Positions 7,495-15,576 of a DNA stretch of 34,576 nucleotides are shown piece after piece. A model generated the notes under the pieces. The model was not told the origin of the DNA and ran no database searches. It saw only the letters and a program-made list of their open reading frames with translations. The translations under genes and the position numbers were made by a program. The first letter of the stretch is position 1. Every line of letters starts with the position of its first letter. Location of the stretch: NCBI GenBank assembly GCA_025055575.1, contig JANWWP010000051.1, forward strand, positions 1-34,576. Reading direction: 5' to 3'. This DNA is from Flavobacteriales bacterium (GTDB taxonomy: Bacteria > Bacteroidota > Bacteroidia > CAIKAF01).

Positions 7495-9546
7495 TTATTT
7501 GTGCACTTGAAAGCGTATTTTTTCTGTTGCGGCTTGAAGGACATACACGCCGTTGGGCAATTCATTCAGCGGCACCAGGGTGACAGGGGCTTGCAGTTTT
7601 CCGTTCAACAAGGTTTTCCCTTGCGGATTGAGGATCCGGAACGATTGGCCCGCCCAGGATGCCGGCGCCTGGATTTGAAGTTGTCCTTTGGCGGGATTCG
7701 GGTATATTTTAAGCGTTGGAGAGGATTCTGCTTTCAGGGAAACGTTGTACTGAAAAGGTTGGGAAACTGCGCTGCAGCCGTTTTGACTTACCTGAACTGA
7801 ATAATTTCCTTGGCCATTGGGCAAGTACCAGGCCTGCGTGGCGCCGGGGATGGGTTGTCCGTCGCTGAGCCACTGGTAGCTGAACCCGGGCAAAGTCCAT
7901 AATGTATCCTGAAGGAGAAATATCGGAGGCTGCCATTGGCCTGCGAACACCACATGAAATTCCACAGAAAGAGTTTGACCGGTGAGAGCATCGGAGAGCG
8001 TAGCGGTGTACAGAGTGTTTTGGGTGGGGGCCACCTGGGTTTGAAGTCCTGTGGCAGGAGTATGACTCCATTGCACTGTCACTTGATCGGAACCGCCGGT
8101 ATAGCTGGCATCCAGAGTGACGCTTCCCGGTTCGCACAAGAGGAGGTAGCGCGGATTTTGCGGGACGCGCAGATTTTTTTTGAGAATGGTGAAATCATCC
8201 CAAATTAGACCCGAAGCCCTTAGATATTTTACATCCATCCGGTTGCGGTACACGTCTATCACCACTGAACCAACGCCCTGAGGTCCGCCATCGCTGAACA
8301 CCATGGCCGGGTAGTTGAGTTCGGGCTCGCTGGTTTTTGAGCCGGAGTTGCCGCAGACCAAATACACCGTGCCGTCTGGGGTTTCTGGACGGTCGTCTTT
8401 TTTGTAAGGTTGTCCGAGGGAAAAGCGGCCGTTGGTGGGGTTTTTCACCATGGTAGAAAAATTAAAAGTGGAGGAAGGCCCATAGTGGCCATGCAACAGA
8501 TAAGAGCGTTCATAGACATGGCTATGCCCGAACAGCGCGAGGTCCACATCGTACTGTTCCAGCACAGGGAGTATGCGTTCCCGCACAGCCCGCATCACCA
8601 GCTCCACGGGGCCGTCGCTGTCATGCGAACCTTTGGAGTAGGGGGCCTGGTGCACCACGACCACTGTGAAGGTGGCTTGATTTTGGGCTAAATCCTGCTT
8701 TAGCCATTGTGTCATTTGGTCGAAGTTCTGGTAGGTGAGGGTAAAATCAAATACTTCTGAATTGAGCATTACAAAATGTACATTCCCATAGTCAAAGGAG
8801 TAAAAGGCTTCGGTGCCGGAAGGCACGCCTCCGGCCTCCCCGTTGGCCGGTGCATGAATAATATCATAATAGGGCCCCTGGTGGTTGGGGTAGGGAATGT
8901 TGGTGTAGGGAATGCCCAAAAGTGAACTGGCACGCCACACTTCAATGTAATCATGATTGCCGGGAACAGCCCAAAAAGGAAGCCACGAAAAGACATCCCG
9001 GAAGCCTTCCAACCCAAATACTTTATCCTGATATTCTTGGTCTTTTCCGTCGTCATACACGTTATCGCCCAGCCAGAGCCACACGTCCGTAGAAGCGCTG
9101 CCGGGATACAGCATATAAGCATTTTTGACGTTCACCTGATCTGCATTGCCTTTCCCAAAATCTCCTATGGCCCAAATGCGCAGTGGAAGTTGGGAACCTG
9201 GCTGAGGCGCAGTTTTAAAACGATATTGCCCGCCGATGGGGGTCAATGGTGTGGCTGAGGAACCCACTACATAGTAGTATGTAGTGCCCGGTTGAAGACC
9301 TGTGAGCGTCACTTCATGATCGGTGCGCGATCCAGGTACTAAGGTTTCCTGGTTCAGATTGTTGAGGTCGGTGCCATACCAGACTTTAGAATCCGTAGCT
9401 ACATCTGTACGCCACATTAGCGTGATGCTCTGGGGTGTGGGGCATTGCAGATAGGGTCCGCGCGTCACAGACTGAGCCTGCAATTTGGACCAAAGAACAC
9501 ATCCAAAAAATCCTAAAATGAAAACATTAAAGTCCAGGCGACGCAT
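7495..9546 (-). CDS. Purple acid phosphatase-like metallophosphoesterase, T9SS type A cargo
   Basis: A 683-residue exported phosphoesterase. A signal peptide (1-24, ending LQAQ) leads into an N-terminal fibronectin-like purple-acid-phosphatase domain (about 25-115). The calcineurin-like domain follows with all metal-binding blocks: GDFG (Asp129), GDNVY (160-164, Asp161), GNHD (196-199), a VVHQ His at 299 and GHSHVYER (340-347, His341 and His343). The active site therefore appears intact. After Ig-like sequence, the last 80 or so residues form a type A T9SS sorting domain (KIYPNPAKGQL, then LPNGVYVLQ), so the enzyme should cross the outer membrane and be released or surface-anchored. Hydrolysis of phosphomonoesters for phosphate scavenging is the likely role; the substrate cannot be read from sequence. 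It has its own promoter-like box and appears monocistronic. Confidence 0.92.
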   Translation of the reverse strand: MRRLDFNVFILGFFGCVLWSKLQAQSVTRGPYLQCPTPQSITLMWRTDVATDSKVWYGTDLNNLNQETLVPGSRTDHEVTLTGLQPGTTYYYVVGSSATPLTPIGGQYRFKTAPQPGSQLPLRIWAIGDFGKGNADQVNVKNAYMLYPGSASTDVWLWLGDNVYDDGKDQEYQDKVFGLEGFRDVFSWLPFWAVPGNHDYIEVWRASSLLGIPYTNIPYPNHQGPYYDIIHAPANGEAGGVPSGTEAFYSFDYGNVHFVMLNSEVFDFTLTYQNFDQMTQWLKQDLAQNQATFTVVVVHQAPYSKGSHDSDGPVELVMRAVRERILPVLEQYDVDLALFGHSHVYERSYLLHGHYGPSSTFNFSTMVKNPTNGRFSLGQPYKKDDRPETPDGTVYLVCGNSGSKTSEPELNYPAMVFSDGGPQGVGSVVIDVYRNRMDVKYLRASGLIWDDFTILKKNLRVPQNPRYLLLCEPGSVTLDASYTGGSDQVTVQWSHTPATGLQTQVAPTQNTLYTATLSDALTGQTLSVEFHVVFAGQWQPPIFLLQDTLWTLPGFSYQWLSDGQPIPGATQAWYLPNGQGNYSVQVSQNGCSAVSQPFQYNVSLKAESSPTLKIYPNPAKGQLQIQAPASWAGQSFRILNPQGKTLLNGKLQAPVTLVPLNELPNGVYVLQAATEKIRFQVHK

Positions 9547-9575
9547 GCGAGGATAAGGCTGTTTTTGAAGAAGGA

Positions 9576-9603
9576 CAAATTTAATAACTATCTAATCATC
9601 AAA
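9576..9603 (-). promoter_or_regulatory. Predicted promoter of the phosphatase gene
   Basis: On the minus strand TAAATTTG (9576-9583) is an exact TAnnTTTG -7 box, with a TTTG word at 9600-9603. The spacing of 16 bases is shorter than the 19-21 usually reported, so the -33 assignment is doubtful. The box ends 29 bases before the ATG. Confidence 0.45.
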
Positions 9604-9665
9604 TGTTTGATTTGAAAAATTTAATACAAAGGATAAATCCCCTTAACTTGAAATTCCGCAGTTCC

Positions 9666-10433
9666 TCACCATACAAAAGGCAAGAAAGCCTTGCGCTTTT
9701 CAGGATATTCGGGAAAGTGTGTCTTGTACCACCGGTGATGGGCCACCGCACGTGGAATCAGGTTAAAGCAGGTCCAAAGGAAAAAAACCCAGCCCGGCAG
9801 ACTCCATGAAAGAATGGCAAAGCCCAGCCATTCCACCATTTCGCCTAAGAGATTTGGGCAACTGACGAAATCAAACAGCCATCCCCGTGGTATTTGGTAG
9901 CCCGTTTCTCCAGGTTTCCGGAGTCGGATTAAATAATTATCGGCCCGCCAATTGACATATATACCGGTGAGAAATATCAAAAGACCAAACCAGAATTTAA
10001 AGTCCCTAAACCAATCAAGGGTATAATCCTCAAAATGCACGAAATATATCCCAAACAGGGAGCCGTTGGCCAAGTTGAATATAACCGCCATAAGGGCCAC
10101 CACCAGCGGCATTTTCTTTTTCCGGGTACGCGTCCGCAATGGAAAGATGAAACTTCTGTTCACATAGTGCACAGTGAAAAGCAAGGCCATCAGGCGGGCG
10201 GGAAGGCTCATTTTTGAAAAGGCCGGACCGATCCAGGACCACAACACGACCAGTACGGTGCTTTCCATAATAATCCAGCCCAGTCGGTTGCTGATCATCG
10301 GCCCCCAGTCCGTCCGCGCGTGGCGTCCGTAAGGGGCCGTTTTGAATTGTAATACAATAAAAATAAAAAATCCCAGCGCCAGCCATACAACTGCCAGCCA
10401 TAGGTAATTTTTCCAGGAAATTTCCAAATCCAT
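9666..10433 (-). CDS. Steroid 5-alpha-reductase family membrane enzyme
   Basis: A 255-residue polytopic protein with a C-terminal 3-oxo-5-alpha-steroid 4-dehydrogenase domain. Length and layout match the eukaryotic SRD5A1/2 enzymes, which reduce the C4-C5 double bond of 3-oxo steroids with NADPH. About six to seven hydrophobic segments are visible. Signature residues include an N-terminal APYGRH, the block YQIPRGWLFDFVSCPNLLGE near 178-197, EWLGFAIL just after it, and the terminal RAVAHHRWYKTHF and PEKRKAFLPFVW, which match the cofactor-binding end of the family. Related families (polyprenol reductase, trans-2-enoyl-CoA reductase, isoprenylcysteine methyltransferase-like proteins) share the fold, so the substrate is uncertain. 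It starts 14 bases after the stop of the SDR gene upstream, suggesting one operon. Confidence 0.82.
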   Translation of the reverse strand: MDLEISWKNYLWLAVVWLALGFFIFIVLQFKTAPYGRHARTDWGPMISNRLGWIIMESTVLVVLWSWIGPAFSKMSLPARLMALLFTVHYVNRSFIFPLRTRTRKKKMPLVVALMAVIFNLANGSLFGIYFVHFEDYTLDWFRDFKFWFGLLIFLTGIYVNWRADNYLIRLRKPGETGYQIPRGWLFDFVSCPNLLGEMVEWLGFAILSWSLPGWVFFLWTCFNLIPRAVAHHRWYKTHFPEYPEKRKAFLPFVW

Positions 10434-10447
10434 GGACCGTCTTCGGG

Positions 10448-11440
10448 CTAAAAATACCCCTTTTCCCGGAACCAGATCAGGGTGTCGTGAATACTTTGCC
10501 GGATGGGACGGGGTCTAAGCCCAAGAACTGTTCGGGCTTTGGAAGAATCCACCGTTCGACATCCTTCTTCTAGGATTTTCAGCATGGCATAATTCAGGGC
10601 CGGTTTTTTACCGCGAAGCCGGGCGCCGGTGCGAAGCACGGGAAGTAAAGCGTAGCCACACCAAAAAGGCAAGGTCGGAAGAAAGGAACGGCGGCCTAAG
10701 GCTTCCTGCGTCCATTGAACCAACTGTTTCACGGTCACAAACTCTCCGGACAGCAAATACACTTCTCCGGGCTCTGCAGCCGTCATGGCATTGACTATGG
10801 CCTGAGCCGCGTCCCGAACATCCAGGAAGTCGTAGCCCCCGGGAAAAACGGCCGGCACTCTGCCCCGCACTACATCCAGCAGCGCCTGGCCCTGGGGTGA
10901 AGGCGCATAATCGGGCGGGCCTATCAGGGAAGTTGGACATAGGACACTTAGGGACATGCCCTCCCTGGCCTTGGCCAAAGCCAACTCCTGACCGGCGCGC
11001 TTGGACCGGTCGTAAGGAAAGGACGTCGGAGGGCATAGGGCCCGCGTTTCGTTGAGAGGGCTATCTTGAGGATACGGATCAAAGGCATGGATGGAAGAAA
11101 TATGTAAAGTCCGCGGCACACCCATGGCATGGGCCGTATCCAGTACCCGGCGAGTGCCTTCCACATTCACCCTTTGCACCCGTCCGTCGGGGTCGCCTTC
11201 GAGCGAAATGACCGCAGCACAGTGGATTAGCACATCGGCGCCCTCCAGCAACGAACGCAAAGCCTCGCGTTCCAAAACGGAACCATGTATCTCCGTCAGG
11301 CGCGGGTCCTTCAGTTCGTCGGGACGTCGCTTATGCACCAGCGCGCGCAGCTGCCAGCCGTCCTGAAGCAAGGCCTCAGCCAGCACCCTTCCCAAATGTC
11401 CGGAAGCGCCCGTGAGGGCGACTGTTCCCCGATGCTTCAT
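10448..11440 (-). CDS. Extended SDR, NAD(P)-dependent epimerase/dehydratase/3-beta-HSD-like
   Basis: A 330-residue extended short-chain dehydrogenase. The Rossmann nucleotide motif is TGASGHLG (10-17); the catalytic elements are the SSIHAF strand (115-120) and the YxxxK pair Tyr143-Lys147 in FPYDRSK. The sequence resembles the dihydroflavonol-4-reductase/HpnA/3-beta-hydroxysteroid-dehydrogenase branch rather than true sugar-nucleotide epimerases: after FLDVRDAAQAI it shows a variable C-terminal substrate domain and no UDP-sugar signature. The substrate may be a hydroxylated lipid or terpenoid, but this is inference. It is the first gene of a unit with the 5-alpha-reductase-like gene 14 bases downstream, and is divergent from aat with a 55-base gap between start codons. 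Confidence 0.85.
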   Translation of the reverse strand: MKHRGTVALTGASGHLGRVLAEALLQDGWQLRALVHKRRPDELKDPRLTEIHGSVLEREALRSLLEGADVLIHCAAVISLEGDPDGRVQRVNVEGTRRVLDTAHAMGVPRTLHISSIHAFDPYPQDSPLNETRALCPPTSFPYDRSKRAGQELALAKAREGMSLSVLCPTSLIGPPDYAPSPQGQALLDVVRGRVPAVFPGGYDFLDVRDAAQAIVNAMTAAEPGEVYLLSGEFVTVKQLVQWTQEALGRRSFLPTLPFWCGYALLPVLRTGARLRGKKPALNYAMLKILEEGCRTVDSSKARTVLGLRPRPIRQSIHDTLIWFREKGYF

Positions 11441-11456
11441 AAAAATTAAATTCGTC

Positions 11457-11464
11457 CAAAAATA
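11457..11464 (-). promoter_or_regulatory. Predicted -7 box (TATTTTTG) for the SDR/5-alpha-reductase-like unit
   Basis: TATTTTTG on the minus strand matches TAnnTTTG exactly and ends 16 bases before the ATG at 11440. No TTTG word is found at the expected -33 spacing. It lies in the 55-base divergent gap shared with aat. Confidence 0.45.
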
Positions 11465-11495
11465 TTTATTCCCACTTCCTAAATTGTTTTTCCAA

Positions 11496-12218
11496 ATGCC
11501 TGTGGAAGAATCTCTAATCTATGAAAATGGGGAAGACTCCCGTGAGCTGCATGAGGAAATCCTTCGCATTGTTGAAGAAATCATAGATTACCGAAAGGCA
11601 TTAGGTGTTGTGAGATGCACGTATGAAATCACGGTAGAAAGTGTGTTGGAGGCATACCGTTCTGGTATTTTCCCATTGCCTCATGCCTCTGGCCCTTGCG
11701 TTGACTGGTTATTTCCTCCACAGCGCGGGGTGCTATTTTTTTCTGAGTTTCGGCCTCCCAAATCCTGGCGAAAAATTGTGAGCCGTTCCGATTGGAAAGT
11801 GACGATAGATCAGGCCTTTGACGAGGTTGTGACATCTTGTCGCCACTACCACGCCTTGCGCGAGGGAGAAACCTGGATTACCCCCTTTTACGTTCAGGTT
11901 TATTCCCGCCTTCATCAGTTGGGCTGCGCCCATAGCGTGGAAGTTTGGGATGAAGGAGGCGCCCTCATCGGGGGATTGTATGGGGTGGTCGTGGAGGGAA
12001 TTTTTAGCGGTGAAAGCATGTTTTATCGTGAAACCGGCGCTTCCAAGAGAGCGCTCATGGCTCTGGTGCAGCATCTTCAATCCCGTGGCGCCACCTGGAT
12101 GGACACCCAAATGGTGACGCCTGTATTTGCCAGCGTGGGCGCCCGTTTAATTCCAGCCGAGGAGTTTCAAAGGCTCCTGCTTCAGACTCAGGCCCTACAC
12201 CTTCAACTTTTCCCGTAA
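11496..12218 (+). CDS. aat: Leucyl/phenylalanyl-tRNA--protein transferase
   Basis: Transfers Leu or Phe from aminoacyl-tRNA to proteins with N-terminal Lys or Arg, marking them for ClpS/ClpAP degradation (the bacterial N-degron pathway), in the cytoplasm. The 240-residue product carries the family blocks in order: YRSGIFPLP (54-62), FPPQRGVL (73-80), REGETWITP (122-130), AHSVEVW (145-151), GGLYGV (159-164), GESMF (172-176, with the conserved Glu173) and DTQ (203-205) followed by SVGARLIP. The family usually has DCQ, so Cys is Thr here. An upstream in-frame ATG at 11412 would overlap the divergent SDR gene and add 28 residues with no family similarity, so 11496 is chosen. The first 40 residues extend beyond the core domain. 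It stands alone, 24 bases from the convergent giant surface-protein gene. Confidence 0.95.
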   Translation: MPVEESLIYENGEDSRELHEEILRIVEEIIDYRKALGVVRCTYEITVESVLEAYRSGIFPLPHASGPCVDWLFPPQRGVLFFSEFRPPKSWRKIVSRSDWKVTIDQAFDEVVTSCRHYHALREGETWITPFYVQVYSRLHQLGCAHSVEVWDEGGALIGGLYGVVVEGIFSGESMFYRETGASKRALMALVQHLQSRGATWMDTQMVTPVFASVGARLIPAEEFQRLLLQTQALHLQLFP

Positions 12219-12242
12219 AAGATTTGCCTTCTAGGCTCTCAT

Positions 12243-15200
12243 TCAAGGTTTTGTGGCCACCGTCACTGTACCGTTGAGCTTGCCTGATTTATCCTTGTAC
12301 TTATACCCGGCCACCCAGAAGTATACCCCGTCTGAAACACGTTGTCCAAACAGTCCGGTGCCGTTCCATTTAAAGAAAGGATCGGTGGATCGGTACACAA
12401 GATTCCCCCAACGGTTGTAAATTTCAATGTAAAACTCGTCGTATTTGCTGGATGTGAGGGCAAAGTAGGTGTCGTTGGGCCCATCTCCGTCCGGCGTGAA
12501 AATGTTGGGCAGAGTCAATGGAACAAAGCAGTTGATGACGGATACATGGAATGTGTCCACAAGAGGACATTCCATTGTGTCCACAAATACCTGCACATAA
12601 TATATGCCGGAGTCGCCAACCTCAATGGAATAATCGGTGGCGCCCGTGCTCCATAAATAAGAATTTCCGGTAAAGGAGGGTATCAGGGTCACCGTTTCAT
12701 TGTCGCACACGCTCGTGTCAGAGGAAAAAGGATAGGCGCCGTATTTGGGTATGACAAAGGTGGTGTCCAGGGCCGGACATGCTTCGCCAGGGAGGAAAAT
12801 CCGGACCACGTAGGTGCCTTGCGTCTGCACTGTGATACTTTGGGTGGTTTCGCCGGTATTCCAGAGATAGGCGTCGCCGGGCAGTCGGGCTTCGAGGTCC
12901 AGGTTCTGCCCCGGACAGATGCCAGTGTCGCGCGGGGGCAGGTAAGGACCATACAGAACTGTCACCACCAATGTATCGTAGTTTTTACATTGGGCCGGAG
13001 GATAATTACGCGTCACCCGGAGCACGTAAGTTGTGGTCTGCGAGGGGCTTACGGTTTGAGGATTGCCGGAAGGCAGGGAAGCGGTTCCGGCAAACCACTG
13101 AAACTGGGGCGTGGGCGTAGAAGCCCCAGGAGATGAACCATTGAGGGTGATCGTTTCCCCCAGGCAGATGGTGGTGTCCGGGCCGGCATCTGCTTCCGGC
13201 AAAGGCCTCACGATAAATTGCTTGGTGCCGGTTTTGGACCCGCATTGATTGACCGCGGTCACCGTCACGGTATTATTACCTACGGTAGGAAAGTAAATGG
13301 TGGTCTTGTTGTTGGCGGTGTCAATGATAGGGTTGGGCGTACTGGTCCATCCGTAATAGGTGTTGGGCGCCAGAGGCACCTGAATTTGCAGGGTATCAAA
13401 CTGGCACACGTTTAAAGGGCCGGAAATACTCACATTGGGCAGGCCAATCACGGTGATTTTAGCGGTGTCCGATCCCGGTCCCACACAACCAAAGTTGGTT
13501 TCGGTCACATTCAGGTTGAAACTTCCGGTGCCATTGAAAATGATGCCTGTGGCGCTCTCATTGCTCCAGGGTGCGCCATTAAGCGTCCATTGATAGGAAG
13601 ATTGCCAATTGTAAGGCGTAGGATAAAAATAAAAACCTTGGTTTTGACAAATAGTGGTATCTGGTGTAGGAGGAATGTAAATGTAAGGTGGGTTTACGGG
13701 AAAAGCATAAATACCTAAGGGCTGGGGATTCGGTGTGCCAATGGTGAGTCGGATCAGAGTTCCCTCCACAGGGTCGTTGGGATTGTTACTGTGGGTGCCA
13801 ATCACTCGTACATAATACATTCCGGCCTGCAGGCCAATGGCGCCCAAACCCGGAATGGGTGGCACCTGAAGCTGAATCACGGTATCCGTGGTGGCGTTGA
13901 CCGCTGTGCCAATGTAGGGTTGATTCGGATAACTGGCCTGCGGAATAAGAGCATAAAACTGAGAGTTAAAAATTTGCAGACCAAACTGGTTGTTGGGAGC
14001 AAAGTTCACCGGAGGGTTCAAGTTGCCCACATCCACATGGACTAGTGTATCAAAGCCTAAAACATCCGTGAGGCAGGCTTTCAAGTCAATTTTATGGTTG
14101 GTGATGATGTCGCAATGGCGAATGCAAAAAGGGCCATAAGTGGAACCGATAGTGTAGGGGTTGATGCCCACAATGCGGATATAATAATTACATCCGGGCG
14201 GGATAGGATGAAAAAGCGGCTCGATAATACCTCCTACCGAACCTGGACTGGGCACCAGCAAAGGATCCCAGGTTTGGGAGTTGGGAAAGGTTCCAAGCAC
14301 GTTGGGATTGGGGGGAAACACACCGTTGCTGTCCGATAACTGGGCCACGTAAGTATTGTTCGTGAAAACACCGGTGCTCCAAAAGGGGATATCAATCACG
14401 CTGCCCACGCAAATGGTGTCGAGCGGGTTGGAAAGAACAGCGGGTTGTAAGGTGGTGATGGTGTTCGGGCAATTCTGTATGTCCACGCAAAACTGGGAAG
14501 CCGAGCCCACGATAGGCGGTGTCACATCCGTGCGGATGAAGCGGATATAATAGCAACCGGGCTGCAGGGTGACGGGGATTTGAGGGGCCACGATGCCGGG
14601 GTTGGCGTTGTTGAGCACATACACCGAGTTGGGTGCCGGTATCACTGTGGCGGGGGTAAAATTGCTGCTGGTGCTGATTTGAACGGCATAATTACCCGTA
14701 CCGCACAATGGGTTGGTGAAATGATAGTAAATGTACAGGTTATAATTGATACACACTGGGTTGGGCGACACGCTGTCCACCACGATGTCCACCGGATACT
14801 GGGCCGGGTCGTAGGTGCCCACGCAGCGGATGTCGTCAATGGCTAAGGATGCATTGGTGGAAGCCGCCGTGGAGTTGACCCAGCGAAATCCGAATCTCAG
14901 ATTCTGGACATTATTGAACATGGGATCCGTGATCTCTTCGTATTTCCACTTGTATTTGTTGTTGAGCTGGGAAGGCCCCACCTGCACCCAAGGGCCATTG
15001 TTCACGCTGCAGTACACCTGGCCGTATGCCGAAGGAGAACCTTCGCACATGTAGTAAAATACAAACTTGACATCCGTGAGCCCTAAAGTGCAAAAATTCT
15101 GGGTTACCACAAAGCGATCTGAAGCCTCCGTAGGCGACCAGTTGGCATTACCGATGCCATTGGTCACCAGCGCTACAGAGTCATGGATATGTAAATAGCG

Positions 15201-15494
15201 ACTGAAAGGAGCGTTATTGATGGTGCCGCCAAAAGTGGAATCTTGATTAATGGTGTTGGGATAAATCGGAGATCCGTTGTATAAAGAGTTGATAATCCAG
15301 CGATTGCGTCCAGTATTGGAGGAAACAGTCTGAGCTCCTGCAAAGTTGGGCGTCACCTGATCCACCGCGTCCTCAAAATCTTCAGAATATACCAAAATCT
15401 GGCTGGGCTGAGCCTGCAACGTTCCGCCTGAAAAAAACGTCAGTTGTAAGAGCAAAGCGTAAAGCGCAACCCATGAGTAAATATTTTTTTTCAT
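12243..15494 (-). CDS. Giant secreted protein with T9SS type B (gliding-motility-associated) C-terminal domain
   Basis: A 1,083-residue exported protein. A signal peptide (1-29, ending LQAQ) is followed by a jelly-roll/MAM-like lectin-type region (about 30-230, ending ASLAIDDIRCVG). Then come several Ig/PKD-like repeats in which cysteine-containing units such as DTTICLGETITL, DTGICPGQNLDL and DTSVCDNETVTL recur. The last 85 or so residues are a type B sorting domain (NIFTPDGDGPNDTY, YNRWGNLVYRS, SDGVYFW, LNGTVTV), directing export through the outer membrane by T9SS. The Cys-spaced repeats suggest a disulfide-stabilised adhesive stalk. No enzymatic domain is recognised. It is divergent from another type B protein with only 82 bases between start codons, so the two may share regulation. 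Confidence 0.9.
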   Translation of the reverse strand: MKKNIYSWVALYALLLQLTFFSGGTLQAQPSQILVYSEDFEDAVDQVTPNFAGAQTVSSNTGRNRWIINSLYNGSPIYPNTINQDSTFGGTINNAPFSRYLHIHDSVALVTNGIGNANWSPTEASDRFVVTQNFCTLGLTDVKFVFYYMCEGSPSAYGQVYCSVNNGPWVQVGPSQLNNKYKWKYEEITDPMFNNVQNLRFGFRWVNSTAASTNASLAIDDIRCVGTYDPAQYPVDIVVDSVSPNPVCINYNLYIYYHFTNPLCGTGNYAVQISTSSNFTPATVIPAPNSVYVLNNANPGIVAPQIPVTLQPGCYYIRFIRTDVTPPIVGSASQFCVDIQNCPNTITTLQPAVLSNPLDTICVGSVIDIPFWSTGVFTNNTYVAQLSDSNGVFPPNPNVLGTFPNSQTWDPLLVPSPGSVGGIIEPLFHPIPPGCNYYIRIVGINPYTIGSTYGPFCIRHCDIITNHKIDLKACLTDVLGFDTLVHVDVGNLNPPVNFAPNNQFGLQIFNSQFYALIPQASYPNQPYIGTAVNATTDTVIQLQVPPIPGLGAIGLQAGMYYVRVIGTHSNNPNDPVEGTLIRLTIGTPNPQPLGIYAFPVNPPYIYIPPTPDTTICQNQGFYFYPTPYNWQSSYQWTLNGAPWSNESATGIIFNGTGSFNLNVTETNFGCVGPGSDTAKITVIGLPNVSISGPLNVCQFDTLQIQVPLAPNTYYGWTSTPNPIIDTANNKTTIYFPTVGNNTVTVTAVNQCGSKTGTKQFIVRPLPEADAGPDTTICLGETITLNGSSPGASTPTPQFQWFAGTASLPSGNPQTVSPSQTTTYVLRVTRNYPPAQCKNYDTLVVTVLYGPYLPPRDTGICPGQNLDLEARLPGDAYLWNTGETTQSITVQTQGTYVVRIFLPGEACPALDTTFVIPKYGAYPFSSDTSVCDNETVTLIPSFTGNSYLWSTGATDYSIEVGDSGIYYVQVFVDTMECPLVDTFHVSVINCFVPLTLPNIFTPDGDGPNDTYFALTSSKYDEFYIEIYNRWGNLVYRSTDPFFKWNGTGLFGQRVSDGVYFWVAGYKYKDKSGKLNGTVTVATKP

Positions 15495-15558
15495 AGGCTT
15501 AATAGCTGAATTATTGGACTAAGTTAAATATATTCAAAAAAAAAAGCAATTCTGAACT

Positions 15559-15566
15559 TAATTTTG
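15559..15566 (+). promoter_or_regulatory. Predicted -7 box (TAATTTTG) plus adjacent AGGGAG
   Basis: TAATTTTG is an exact TAnnTTTG match ending 10 bases before the ATG of the 1,114-residue surface protein gene. The intervening bases end in AGGGAG directly against the ATG, a purine-rich stretch too close to be an ideal Shine-Dalgarno. A start 5-7 bases past the box would leave a leader of only a few bases. On the opposite strand of the same gap, TATATTTA lies upstream of the divergent gene, one mismatch from consensus. Confidence 0.5.
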
Positions 15567-15576
15567 TTTTAGGGAG

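Noticed and set aside
11412-11495. Upstream ATG extending aat by 28 residues
   Set aside because: It would overlap the divergent SDR start and the added residues have no family similarity; the ATG at 11496 is preferred.
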